From: DATHTS01 sp041940425
GTDB taxonomy: Bacteria; Acidobacteriota; Blastocatellia; Pyrinomonadales; Pyrinomonadaceae
NCBI GenBank assembly: GCA_041940425.1
Contig: JBGTSF010000019.1
Coordinates: forward strand, 1 to 64,000
Length of the DNA stretch: 64,000 nucleotides
Direction of reading: 5' to 3'
In this document: positions 1 to 8,700 of the stretch, piece after piece
How the letters are laid out: each line of letters opens with the position of its first letter
How positions within the stretch are numbered: the first letter of the stretch is position 1
The notes under the pieces: model-generated
The model's input: the letters and a program-made list of their open reading frames with translations, nothing else
What the model was told of the DNA's origin: nothing
Databases searched by the model: none
Position numbers and translations under genes: made by a program

Positions 1-211
1 CGAGATCGGTTTCTGCGCCGTCGTCGGTAACGAACACTTCGCCGTGCTGAAACGGCGACATCGTTCCCGGATCAACATTGATGTAAGGATCGAGTTTCAT
101 CATCTGTACTTTCAATCCGCGCGATTCCAAAAGACAGCCAATCGAAGCCGCCGCCAAACCTTTCCCCAAACTCGAAACCACGCCGCCCGTTACGAAAATA
201 TATTTTGTCAT
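1..211 (-). CDS. pyrG: CTP synthase, N-terminal part (runs off the window)
   Basis: The reverse strand from 211 reads MTKYIFVTGGVVSSLGKG, the hallmark N-terminus of CTP synthase with its ATP-binding loop, followed by LDPYINVDPGTMSPFQHGE and VTDDGAETDL, both strongly conserved. The enzyme aminates UTP to CTP with glutamine as ammonia donor, in the cytoplasm. Only the first 70 or so residues of the synthetase domain are present; the glutaminase half lies outside the window. The gene follows kdsB on the same strand, a fitting neighbour because KdsB consumes CTP, but a repeat array of about 390 bp separates them. Confidence 0.97.
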   Translation of the reverse strand, partial: MTKYIFVTGGVVSSLGKGLAAASIGCLLESRGLKVQMMKLDPYINVDPGTMSPFQHGEVFVTDDGAETDL

Positions 212-354
212 CTGTTTTTCACCTTTACCCTTGCTAAATTTTATGAATTTTCCGCCGTTTTACCATCAAAGCCGAATTTTTCTGTTTTAATTTCAGACTT
301 TTATTCGAATCCTCACACTTTTAAATCAAAACTGCGATTTTTTTTCTCCAAAAC

Positions 355-515
355 TTCGGAATTTTTCAAATCTCGGATTTTTCACCTAAATTTCGGATTT
401 TTCTCTCAAATACCCAACTTTTCGTTCAAATCCCATTTTTTTCTTTCAAATCTGAAACTTTTCTCTCAAATCCGTGATTTTTCGCTCAAATACTCGATTT
501 TTCTTTCAAATCCGC
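355..515. repeat. Degenerate tandem array, exact 20-bp period
   Basis: The word TCAAA (once CTAAA) ends at 370, 390, 410, 430, 450, 470, 490 and 510, an exact 20-bp spacing over eight units. A unit looks like TTTTTCTCTCAAATCCGCGA with the last six bases variable. The gap 212-603 between pyrG and the small membrane-protein gene holds nothing else recognisable. Weaker, unphased copies extend from about 300 to 545. The long open frame across the plus strand here is only a product of the stop-poor, pyrimidine-rich repeat. Confidence 0.85.
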
Positions 516-603
516 GTTTTTTCCTTAAAGTTCGTTTTTTTCAATCGTTCTTGCCTTCCGCTTTTCCTTCGCGTTTCTTTTTATTATAGCTTCCCTGTTT
601 CAA

Positions 604-813
604 TTATGTTTTGACTTCTTTCGCCCTTGCTTCCGCAGGATCGAGAATTTCCTGTAGGACGTTCATTGATGCGCCGAGCAAAGACGCACTTTCCGTCGCG
701 TTGCGCTCAAATTCCTCTTCGGTTCGTTTTGTCGGTTTTGACAGAATTTTCAAACCGGCAAACGCGCCGACGATCAATAAAACAAAAAATAAAAGTCCGA
801 TCCAATCATTCAT
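604..813 (-). CDS. Small single-pass membrane protein, unknown function
   Basis: This encodes 69 residues. The first 25 (WIGLLFFVLLIVGAFAGL) form one hydrophobic membrane segment, followed by a basic stretch (KILSKPTKRTEEEF) and a soluble tail of about 40 residues, so the C-terminus is probably cytoplasmic. It starts 10 bp downstream of the kdsB stop on the same strand, which suggests co-transcription. I recognise no family. Length and composition are plausible for a real gene, and the tight spacing to kdsB is the main support. Confidence 0.6.
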   Translation of the reverse strand: MNDWIGLLFFVLLIVGAFAGLKILSKPTKRTEEEFERNATESASLLGASMNVLQEILDPAEARAKEVKT

Positions 814-823
814 ATTTTCGATT

Positions 824-1639
824 TTAGATTGCCGATTTGCGATTTTTTATTATCGCTTTCACTCGCTCAAAATCTTCTTGCGTATCAATGCCGATTGAAC
901 TTTCCGCCGTTTCGACCGTCTTAATTTTAGCCCCATTCTCTAATGCGCGAAGCTGTTCCAGCATTTCGGTTTTTTCCAAATTTGTCGGCGGCAATTTTGT
1001 AAACTTTAATAAAAATTCCCGGCGGTAAACATACAAACCCGTATGTTTGCGGTAAAGCGAAATTAGATTCGGTTCATTCTGCAAAGCGCTTTCGATTGAG
1101 CCGTGTTTATTAACCGCATCGCGCGGAAACGGGATCGGCGAACGCGAAAAATAAATCGCGTAATCGTTTTTGTCCGTAACAACTTTGACGATATTCGGAT
1201 TTAAAACATCCCGATAATTTTCGATTTTTTCGCAAGTGGTCGAGATGTCTGCTTTTTCGTCCCGTAATAGCGCCTCGACCGCCGCGTCAATCGTGTTCGG
1301 AGAAATCAAAGGCTCGTCGCCCTGAACATTGACGATGATCGAATTTTCCGGCAAATCTGCGCAAACCTCGGCAATCCGGTCGCTTCCCGATTGATGATCT
1401 CTCGATGTCAAAACGGCATCGCCGCCGCTTTCCTTGACGACACTTAAAATCTTTACATCGTCCGTCGCAACAATCACTCTTTCGACATTTCGCGCCCTTT
1501 TCGCCTGTTCGAGCGTGTGAAGAATCAACGGTTTCCCGTTGAGAGGCAACAGTAATTTCCCTTCCAGACGGGTCGAAGCGAGACGCGCCGGAATAATTGC
1601 GATGATGTTTTTTCGGGGATTATTTCCGTGTTGCTCCAC
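824..1639 (-). CDS. kdsB: 3-deoxy-manno-octulosonate cytidylyltransferase
   Basis: KdsB activates Kdo with CTP to CMP-Kdo for lipopolysaccharide inner-core synthesis, so the host has a Kdo-containing outer membrane. The 271-residue product shows the nucleotidyltransferase signature IIPARLASTRLEGKLLLPL near residue 15, the ATDD motif, and NVQGDEPLI near residue 104, all diagnostic for the family. Its length is close to the usual 250 residues; the roughly 10 extra N-terminal residues (MEQHGNNPRK) suggest the start could be slightly downstream. The 5' end overlaps by 12 bp the longest possible frame of the divergent CPBP gene, another reason to doubt one of the two starts. Confidence 0.95.
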   Translation of the reverse strand: MEQHGNNPRKNIIAIIPARLASTRLEGKLLLPLNGKPLILHTLEQAKRARNVERVIVATDDVKILSVVKESGGDAVLTSRDHQSGSDRIAEVCADLPENSIIVNVQGDEPLISPNTIDAAVEALLRDEKADISTTCEKIENYRDVLNPNIVKVVTDKNDYAIYFSRSPIPFPRDAVNKHGSIESALQNEPNLISLYRKHTGLYVYRREFLLKFTKLPPTNLEKTEMLEQLRALENGAKIKTVETAESSIGIDTQEDFERVKAIIKNRKSAI

Positions 1640-2623
1640 GGGATTTTAGATTATCTTTCTTTTACGGAAATTTCAAATTTGGAACTGTATAACATTTTCG
1701 CTAAACTCGAACTCGTGGAAAATGTGGAAAATCAGGAAATTCAGGACTACAACGAACCGCTCAAACGTGAACTTGCAAAATTTTCAACGGAAGAAGCCGA
1801 ACCGTCGCCGGACAATCCGCCCTGGAACAGCATCGTCGCTTTTCTCGTCTGGGCGGCGAGCGTTCTTTTGATCATCATTTTTCCGACGGTCGCGCTGGCT
1901 ATTTATTTTGCGAAGAACGATATTTCTCTGACGAATCAGGCACAGCTCTCGGAACTTTTAACCACCGATATCAATGTCGGGATCATCCAGGTACTCGCGG
2001 TGATTCCGGCGCATATCATTACTTTAATAATCGCGTGGCTGGTCGTAACGAAATGGAACCGTTTTTCTTTTAAACAGACTCTCGGCTGGAAATTGAATAA
2101 TTTCAGATTCTGGCACATCGCCTTGATCGTCATTTTGTTTTTTGTTGTAGCCGGAGCTTTAACGTCGTATTTCGGCGAGCAGGAAAACGAATTTATGAAA
2201 TTGCTCCGCAGTTCGCGGACGGCGGTTTTGCTCGTCGCATTTCTGGCTACTTTTACCGCGCCGGTCGTCGAAGAGGTCATTTACCGCGGCATTTTGTATT
2301 CTGCTCTTCAGAAAACCTTCCACAATCCGACAGGATTCTTGTTTGAAAACGTTTTTTTTCTTCGCCGTCTAAAACCGCTCCTGCGGGAATATCCCGTTGC
2401 TTTGGCGGTTTTTATTGTAACTTTGCTTTTCGCGGCGGTTCATTTCCCGCAGTATTCCGGCGATTACATAACGATCTCGATGATCTGTCTGCTAAGTCTC
2501 GTGCTGACCATGATCCGCGTCTGGACAAAAAATCTTCTGCCCTGCATCATTTTGCACTTTGTCTTTAACGGCATTCAATCGGTCATTTTACTGCTTGAAC
2601 CGTATCTGCCGAAAGTTCCATAA
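1628..2623 (+). CDS. CPBP family intramembrane metalloprotease
   Basis: This multi-pass membrane protein carries all three motifs of the CPBP/CAAX (Abi) protease family: EEVIYRGILY near residue 215, FAAVHFPQ near 275 and HFVFNGIQ near 315. These place the glutamates, histidines and asparagine of a membrane-embedded metal site. About six to eight hydrophobic helices follow a soluble, acidic N-terminus of about 65 residues. The longest frame starts with GTG at 1628 and overlaps kdsB; a GTG at 1715 in the same frame would give a shorter protein, and no clear ribosome site decides between them. Substrate unknown. Confidence 0.85.
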   Translation: MLLHGILDYLSFTEISNLELYNIFAKLELVENVENQEIQDYNEPLKRELAKFSTEEAEPSPDNPPWNSIVAFLVWAASVLLIIIFPTVALAIYFAKNDISLTNQAQLSELLTTDINVGIIQVLAVIPAHIITLIIAWLVVTKWNRFSFKQTLGWKLNNFRFWHIALIVILFFVVAGALTSYFGEQENEFMKLLRSSRTAVLLVAFLATFTAPVVEEVIYRGILYSALQKTFHNPTGFLFENVFFLRRLKPLLREYPVALAVFIVTLLFAAVHFPQYSGDYITISMICLLSLVLTMIRVWTKNLLPCIILHFVFNGIQSVILLLEPYLPKVP

Positions 2624-2627
2624 AAAA

Positions 2628-2656
2628 ATCGGGAAAGTATCGCTTACTTTCCCGAT
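2628..2656. terminator. Bidirectional hairpin terminator
   Basis: A perfect 12-bp stem (2628-2639 with 2645-2656) closes a 5-nt loop, with an A-run on the left side and T-rich flanks. It lies between the convergent CPBP protease and FecR genes and can serve both. Confidence 0.85.
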
Positions 2657-2681
2657 TTGGATGAAAATAATTTCCGTCAGA

Positions 2682-3794
2682 TTAATTATTCGGTTTCCCC
2701 TTGGAAGGCGACGGAGTTCTCGGAATCAAAACCGGCTGTCTGATCGGTCTTGTCGGTGCGGGAATGACGGTCGGCGAAGTTCTCGGCGAACGCTGCGTTC
2801 CGGGATTTACCCTCTGAAACGGAGGCGTCTGATTTCTTTCTCCTCTCGTCCGATTTGTCGCCGCCGGAGTATTATTCGTGCCTGTCGGATTTCCCGTGTT
2901 CGGATTCCTGACCGTCGGATAATAATAAACGTATCGCGGCAGACGGAAATACCAGAGATCGCGCCCGTAATAATATCCGTAAGGCGATCCCCAACCGTAA
3001 CCGAACGGCACAAAACACCATTGTCCCGAAATTCGGTCAAACGCCCAGAGACCGAAACTGTCATAAAATCCCCAACCGCGACGGTTATATGAATTTAAAA
3101 GGGCGTTTCGCAAATCTTCGCGTCGCAGTTTGGAATTGATTTTGGCAAGTTCCTTCGCCCGCGCTTTGCTCCACAATTCGAGTTCGCCTTTATCGTCGCG
3201 GTCGAATTTTTCAACCGAGACGCTATTTCCGTTGACAACGGCAAATCTGCTTTCCTTGATTTTGGTCCCATTCGCGTCAACGACTTCGGCTCTGCCTTCC
3301 CAGACGAAAAGTTTTCCGCTGCCGTCGGCTAAAACATCAACGCCGTAAACACCCGATTTCACCGCCTTGAATTTTCCTTTCGGTGTTTCGATCATCACCT
3401 CGAATTCATCATCGGCGATCAATTCGAACATCGCGCTTCCGCGATTCAATCTGACTATCAGATTTTCGAGCGAGGTCGAAACAAATTCGAATTCCGTATT
3501 TGCGCCGAGCCGAACATACGAGCCTGGATTGAGCAGAATCTCGGCGCGCCCGTTCGTATCGGTCGAAACTCTTTCGCCGATTTCCAGACGGTCGCCTTTG
3601 ACGAGATAACCGCTCCGTGTGTTTTTTGTTACGGCAACTTTTCCCTGAACAAAATTAACGCCGCCCGCTTTGGCGGAAATCACATACAGTTCGCTGACCG
3701 CCGAAGAATTTCGTTCGTCTTGCGCAATCGCGGCAACCGACGTAATGAGTCCAATCGCGCCAATCGCCAAAAAGCTAAAAATTTTTCTTTTCAT
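2682..3794 (-). CDS. Secreted FecR-domain protein
   Basis: The 370-residue protein begins with a signal peptide (FSFLAIGAIGLITSVAAIAQ) and has a FecR-type beta domain at about residues 45-200 (GDRLEIGERVSTDTNGRAEI, then LNPGSYVRLGANTEFEF). A Trp/Tyr/Gly-rich stretch follows at about 235-290, then a Pro/Thr/Asn/Arg-rich low-complexity tail. In classic systems FecR relays a signal from a TonB receptor to an ECF sigma factor, but that protein has a cytoplasmic N-terminus. Here the domain is exported and no sigma factor or receptor is adjacent, so a structural or ligand-sensing envelope role is more likely. Specific function unknown. Confidence 0.8.
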   Translation of the reverse strand: MKRKIFSFLAIGAIGLITSVAAIAQDERNSSAVSELYVISAKAGGVNFVQGKVAVTKNTRSGYLVKGDRLEIGERVSTDTNGRAEILLNPGSYVRLGANTEFEFVSTSLENLIVRLNRGSAMFELIADDEFEVMIETPKGKFKAVKSGVYGVDVLADGSGKLFVWEGRAEVVDANGTKIKESRFAVVNGNSVSVEKFDRDDKGELELWSKARAKELAKINSKLRREDLRNALLNSYNRRGWGFYDSFGLWAFDRISGQWCFVPFGYGWGSPYGYYYGRDLWYFRLPRYVYYYPTVRNPNTGNPTGTNNTPAATNRTRGERNQTPPFQRVNPGTQRSPRTSPTVIPAPTRPIRQPVLIPRTPSPSKGKPNN

Positions 3795-4009
3795 TTTTTT
3801 CTCCTTGTCATTACTGAGGATTAATTTCTAAAAACTTGGAATATATTCCTGATTTTATCGAAGCTCGGCAAAAACATCAATTTTTTTTGGTCAATGTTTA
3901 GAAGCGATTGTAACCAAAACGGTTGCAAAAATGCTGAACAACCTTTGCGGGAATTTCGTTATCTAAGTTATTGCCCGAAGAAATCGGGCGGATTTTGAGA
4001 ATAAAATAT

Positions 4010-4267
4010 ATGGCAACTTATAAAGACCCAATTAAATGTTTCGCACCCATCGAAGTTGTCGAACGTCTTATTGAAATCAGAATGGAATACGGCTATCCGC
4101 CGGCGGTTTTTGTTCCCGATACGATGGAACTCGCTAATCTTTTAGACGCATTCGGATTTGACAGTTATTCTTTTTCTACCAGAAATAAGAAAATCAATTA
4201 CGGCGATTACCGCGCCCCGATCGTTCCGGGCGGCGATAACGCACATTGTTCGATGACCGCACACTAA
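4010..4267 (+). CDS. Conserved-looking hypothetical protein, 85 aa
   Basis: The protein starting MATYKDPIKCFAP has no signal peptide or membrane segment and no family I recognise. It is mildly acidic, has a probable N-terminal helix (EVVERLIEIRMEYG) and ends with PGGDNAHCSMTAH. The frame is open back to TTG at 3971, but that start falls inside a small hairpin (3973-3989), so ATG at 4010 is preferred. It is isolated between the FecR gene and a convergent PP2C gene. Confidence 0.55.
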   Translation: MATYKDPIKCFAPIEVVERLIEIRMEYGYPPAVFVPDTMELANLLDAFGFDSYSFSTRNKKINYGDYRAPIVPGGDNAHCSMTAH

Positions 4268-4294
4268 AATTTAACAATTTCCAATCAACTGAAG

Positions 4295-4340
4295 GAACGC
4301 GCGGAAGGTGGAAAAGCCGGATGCGCGTTCTTTCTTTTTT
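4295..4340 (+). terminator. Rho-independent terminator
   Basis: GAACGCGC (4295-4302) pairs with GCGCGTTC (4323-4330), followed by a T-rich run at 4331-4340. It ends transcription of the small plus-strand gene; the T-run overlaps the last codon of the convergent PP2C gene. Confidence 0.75.
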
Positions 4341-5628
4341 AAAGACATTTGACAATAAACAGCGTTCCGTCGTCATCGAGAAATTTCCTCTCCGTAAAAT
4401 CAGCCACGCCGATTCTGATAAAATCTATCAATTCTTTTGCCGGCAGGTGAATTCCCTGCCAGACGCGCTCGGCAAATCTCTCGCGCCCGTATTCCTCGCC
4501 TTCCGCATTGGCGGCTTCGATGATGCCGTCGGTGTAAAGCACGAGAATCTGTCCCGCCTCGAATTTTATAAAATGCTGGTGATACCTGACGCCGTTGAAC
4601 ATTCCGAGCGGCAGATCTCCGTATTCGACAAAACGATGCTCGCCGTCCGGTTTTATCAAAAGCGGCGGATTATGTCCGGCGTTCGAAAAAACGAATGTCC
4701 GGTTCGTAACGTCCAAAATTCCGTAAACTGCGGTTACGAACTGATGCTCGTCAACCGAATCCCAGAGCAGATCGCCGACGTTTGAAAACGCGCTGTTCGG
4801 CGCGTAGCCGATCTGCGCGATGGCGCGAAGCGAAGCCCGTAAAAAAGCGATTAAAAGCGCGGCGGGAATTCCCTTACCGACCGCGTCGGCGACAACGATA
4901 CCGATCTGGTCGTCAAAAATTTTTACCCAATCGTAATAATCGCCGGAAATTTCTTCCGCCGGAAAAATATACGCGCTGATTTCGAAATTGTTGATTCGCG
5001 GATCGTCTTCAGGAAGCAGTGCCAACTGAACCTGACGGGCGATTTCAAGCTGTGCCTGGAGGCGTTTTTTCTCAACTAGCTGTTCGTGGAGTTTTACCTT
5101 TTCGATAATAATCGCCACCTGTGAAGTCAGCAGGTGCAAAATCTGCAGATCGTCTTCAGTATAGGCATTTAGCTGATCGCTTTCGAGGTCGAAAACGCCG
5201 ATCACTTCGTCATTCGCAATAATCGGCGCGACCATCTCGGAACGGGTTCGTTCTCTGGCGTGATAATATCGCGGGTCTTGGCTGACATCGTGCGAAATTA
5301 TAGATTTTCCGGTCTGCGCGACATAACCGATAAAGCCTTCGCCCAGTTTCAGACGCGGCTCAACCAAAGCAAAACTGATTTCATAACCGCGCAGTGCTTT
5401 GGATTTAAAAATATACGGATTGCTACCCGTTTTATCTTTTTCGAGAAGATAGATCCCGGCGGCATCGTATGGAATCAGCGAGCTGAGCGTGTCCATGACG
5501 AGCGTCAAAACTTCATCCAGATCGAGCGAGCGGCTGATCTTTTTTGTAATATCGAGAAGCAGACGCAGCTTATCTTCGACAGATAAGGACCTGTTGGGCG
5601 AATTATTTGGCTGAAAATTATCCGGCAT
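4339..5628 (-). CDS. GAF domain-containing PP2C-type (SpoIIE/RsbU-like) phosphatase
   Basis: A GAF sensor domain (about residues 20-185; VAPIIANDEVIGVFDLES is typical) joins through a coiled linker (about 190-215) to a PPM/SpoIIE phosphatase domain (about 225-429). The metal-binding signatures are visible: GDYYDW, VVADAVGKG, LYTDGIIEA and the C-terminal LDDDGTLFIV. Such proteins dephosphorylate anti-anti-sigma factors in partner-switching stress pathways. No anti-sigma or STAS gene is nearby, so the partner is unknown. Cytoplasmic, with no membrane segment. Confidence 0.92.
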   Translation of the reverse strand: MPDNFQPNNSPNRSLSVEDKLRLLLDITKKISRSLDLDEVLTLVMDTLSSLIPYDAAGIYLLEKDKTGSNPYIFKSKALRGYEISFALVEPRLKLGEGFIGYVAQTGKSIISHDVSQDPRYYHARERTRSEMVAPIIANDEVIGVFDLESDQLNAYTEDDLQILHLLTSQVAIIIEKVKLHEQLVEKKRLQAQLEIARQVQLALLPEDDPRINNFEISAYIFPAEEISGDYYDWVKIFDDQIGIVVADAVGKGIPAALLIAFLRASLRAIAQIGYAPNSAFSNVGDLLWDSVDEHQFVTAVYGILDVTNRTFVFSNAGHNPPLLIKPDGEHRFVEYGDLPLGMFNGVRYHQHFIKFEAGQILVLYTDGIIEAANAEGEEYGRERFAERVWQGIHLPAKELIDFIRIGVADFTERKFLDDDGTLFIVKCL

Positions 5629-5683
5629 TCCTGTTGATTGATGTTAAAAGGAATTTAAGAAAATGTAAATTGCAAGAGGCTTA

Positions 5684-5779
5684 TCAACCAGTAAGGCGAG
5701 CGGCAGCGAGCAATGTTACCGATAATCAACTTGTTATTAAGCAAACCTGCTTGCCGTCGCTCGGCTTACTAACCTGTTA
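5684..5779. repeat. Intergenic palindromic element
   Basis: Left arm (about 5684-5712, containing GTAAGGCGAGCGGCAGCG) and right arm (about 5751-5779, containing CGTCGCTCGGCTTAC) are imperfect inverted copies around a loop of about 40 nt. It fills the gap between the PP2C gene and the 3' end of the kinase fusion gene, both on the minus strand. No coding potential. It resembles the other palindromes in this window in layout but not clearly in sequence. Confidence 0.65.
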
Positions 5780-5780
5780 A

Positions 5781-8700
5781 TCAGAATTTTATCGGTCTGC
5801 CGAATTTCTCATCAATCCAGTTATTGGTCGTGATAGAAAAAAACTCTATTGTCGGAACATGACCGCCGTCATAAATGACGAGTTTTTTCGGTTCGCTGAA
5901 AATTTTATAGAGCGGCTCATTGTAAGTTTTCAGCGGATGAGCTTCGTCATAACGCCCGTGTATAAAGAGTTTCGGCAGTTTGGAATGCGGGGCGAAATTT
6001 ATAAAATTCGCTTCGGGAATCCAACTTCGCCATTCCTTGTCAACGCCCGCGCCGACCAAGATCGCCGAATTGTAGCGATTTTCAACGCCCAAAGTCAGGA
6101 TTCCGAGATTCGCGCCGTTGCTGATTCCGAGAAACGACAGTTTTTTGAAATCAATATCCTCGCGCGTTTCGAGATAATCGAGACCGCGCCGCAGATCGGT
6201 CATCCAATTGACCGCCTGTTTGCGGAATTCGACCGTATCGCGTTTCGGCGGAACGTAATCGTCTGCAAAAGGTCGCTCATCATAGCCTTTCAAAACGACC
6301 GTAAAAACCGCCCGCCCCGATTTCAAGATCGGCGTGAGAAACATCTCGACCGAATCGGGAACGGAACGCAGACCGACGACGACATCGCCCGGCGGAAGAT
6401 AATGGATGACCTGCAGCGGGGGCGAATAATTTTTCGGAAGAAAAAGATAGGCAATTGCGCGTTCGCCGTTTTCGCCTGCAAATGTTATTTTCTGGCGAGT
6501 CCAAGCATCGGTTTCGCTTGTTTCGACGATTTTCGCATCGAGCGGCTTTTTATCGTAATTGTAATGCGTCAGCCAAATTTTGTAATCGCTTTCGCTCGAA
6601 ACTCTGTAATCCGGCACTTCTTCCGGCTGTAAATCCTGAGAGCCTTGATCGGATTTTGCCGAGGGCGAATTTTGAACACAGCGAAAACCCAATTTGTCCG
6701 AAGCGTAAAAGCCCGGATATTCGCCGTAATCGCCGAACGCATACGGCAGATCGTTCCACGCGCCGCCGCTTGTTACAAAATTATCGCCGCTTCGATTCAG
6801 AAGCCATTCGGAAACATTTCCCGCCATATTCAGCGCACCGAACGGACTCATTCCAAACTCAAAATCCCCGACCGGAATTGTTTTATTCGAACTGAAATTC
6901 GCCCGGAAATCGGTCGTTTCGCCCTGTTTTATCAACCCCCACGGCATCGCGTTATAACGCGGATCGGCAACGCCGTCGCGTGCCGACTTTTCCCATTGAA
7001 AAACCGTCGGAAGCTGTTTCCCGCGAAACGCCGCGTAAGCCGCCGCTTCATACCACGTGATGCCGGTTACCGGATGATCTTCCTCGCCGACTGGAAAATT
7101 CTGATTCGACCAGCCGCGCGGCGCGGGCAAACCCGTTTTGTCTTTGAAATTCTCTACGGCTTCTTCTAAGGAAATTTCCTTTCCGCCTTTGATAAAAGGA
7201 TACGTCCAGAAATTTTTCGTCAGATAACCGCCTTTGGTGATAAATTCCCTAAAATCCTTGTTGGAAACTTCGTATTTATCAATAAAAAAGCCTTCGAGAT
7301 TTACTTTGTCCTGAATCGGACGCGACCAGTTGACGAGGCTGTATTCGCCCGCCGGAACAAAAACCATATTCGGCTGAGACTGGTTTGCTTCGATCAGTTT
7401 TGCCGAAATTTCTATCGGCGGCGAATCAATAAACGAGCCGCCGATACGCGGGATCGTGCCGGAAATCGTTCGTTCGAATGTAGCAAAGCCCGGCTTTTCG
7501 ATTCGCAAAACGTAATGACCGCGGGCAATCTGCACATCTTTGACCGGCGTTGTCCCTATAAATATTTTTTCCGGCGAATCGCCGTTTTCATCCGGCAAAA
7601 AGCGTTTGAGATAGACTTTCGATTCGGCAGGTTCGGAATTGACGGAAATTTTGACGGAAATCGTCGGCATCAGATTTTTTAATTCCTCATCGTCCGGCAA
7701 ATGATTTTGGATTTGCAAAGCCAGATCATACGCCTCGAAATTTCTTTCATCTTTCGCCAAATCAGAAACCCTTTTAATATTTTCTTTCGCCCATTCGAGA
7801 TTTGATTGATGCCGCAGATACCAAACGCCGATTCCGATCAAAATCAAAACCAGACTTCCCCAAACGAACTGCGTCCAGCCGATCTTTTGCCAAAAAGTTT
7901 TCGGTTTGTTTTCGACGATCATCAAAGTTTTTTCGCCTTCCTCGCCCGAACTGAGAAAACTCGCTTCTAAAATATGAGAACCCGAATCCACCGTAATATG
8001 CGTTTTTAGCTGTTCCTCGAATTCCACTTCGCGCCGGAGCGTTTTCAATTCTTGCAAAAGCTCGTCCGCCGTCTGAAAGCGTTTGTCGTAATCTTTTTCC
8101 AGCACACGCAGGATGATTTTTTTCAGTTCGGAATTGAAATTCGTTGGAAATTCCGGCTTGTCATGCAGGATTGAAACAAATTTGTCAGCCAGCGTTTCGC
8201 CTTCAAAAGGTTTTTTACCGCAGGTCATTTCATACAAAACGATTCCGAGACTCCATAAATCAGTCCGCGAATCAACCTCCAAACCGCGCGCCTGTTCGGG
8301 CGACATATAACTCGCCGTTCCAAGGATCAAACCCGGTTGGCTCAAGATGCTTTTGATCGTGCTTTTATCGTTATCTTCTTCGGTCGCCAATCTTTTGGCT
8401 AAACCGAAATCGAGAACTTTGACCTGATCGTTTGACGAAACGACGATATTCGCCGGTTTTATATCGCGGTGGATGATCTTGTGGCGGTGCGCATCGGCGA
8501 TTGCTTCCGTTATCTGCAAGGCGATTTTCAACGCGCGACGAATGTCCAACGCGCCGTTTTGTAAAATATCGGAAAGCGTTTCGCCCTCGACATACTGCAT
8601 GACGATAAAGGTGAAACCTTCGGCTTCGACGATCTCGTGAATCGTGCAGATATGCGGATGTTCAAGCGCGGCGGCGGCTTGCGCCTCGCGCAAAAGTCGT

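Noticed and set aside
355..515. CRISPR array
   Set aside because: Units are only 20 bp with no separate repeat and spacer parts, and no cas gene is present. The same holds for the arrays at 32701 and 53878.
44..589. Long plus-strand open frame over the pyrG start and the repeat array
   Set aside because: It runs antisense through the conserved pyrG N-terminus and then through T-rich 20-bp repeats; the Phe/Ser-rich product is an effect of the repeat.
5859..6632. 257-residue plus-strand frame inside the kinase fusion gene
   Set aside because: Antisense shadow of a gene with clear domain motifs; the translation is rich in Phe and Arg and has no family features.
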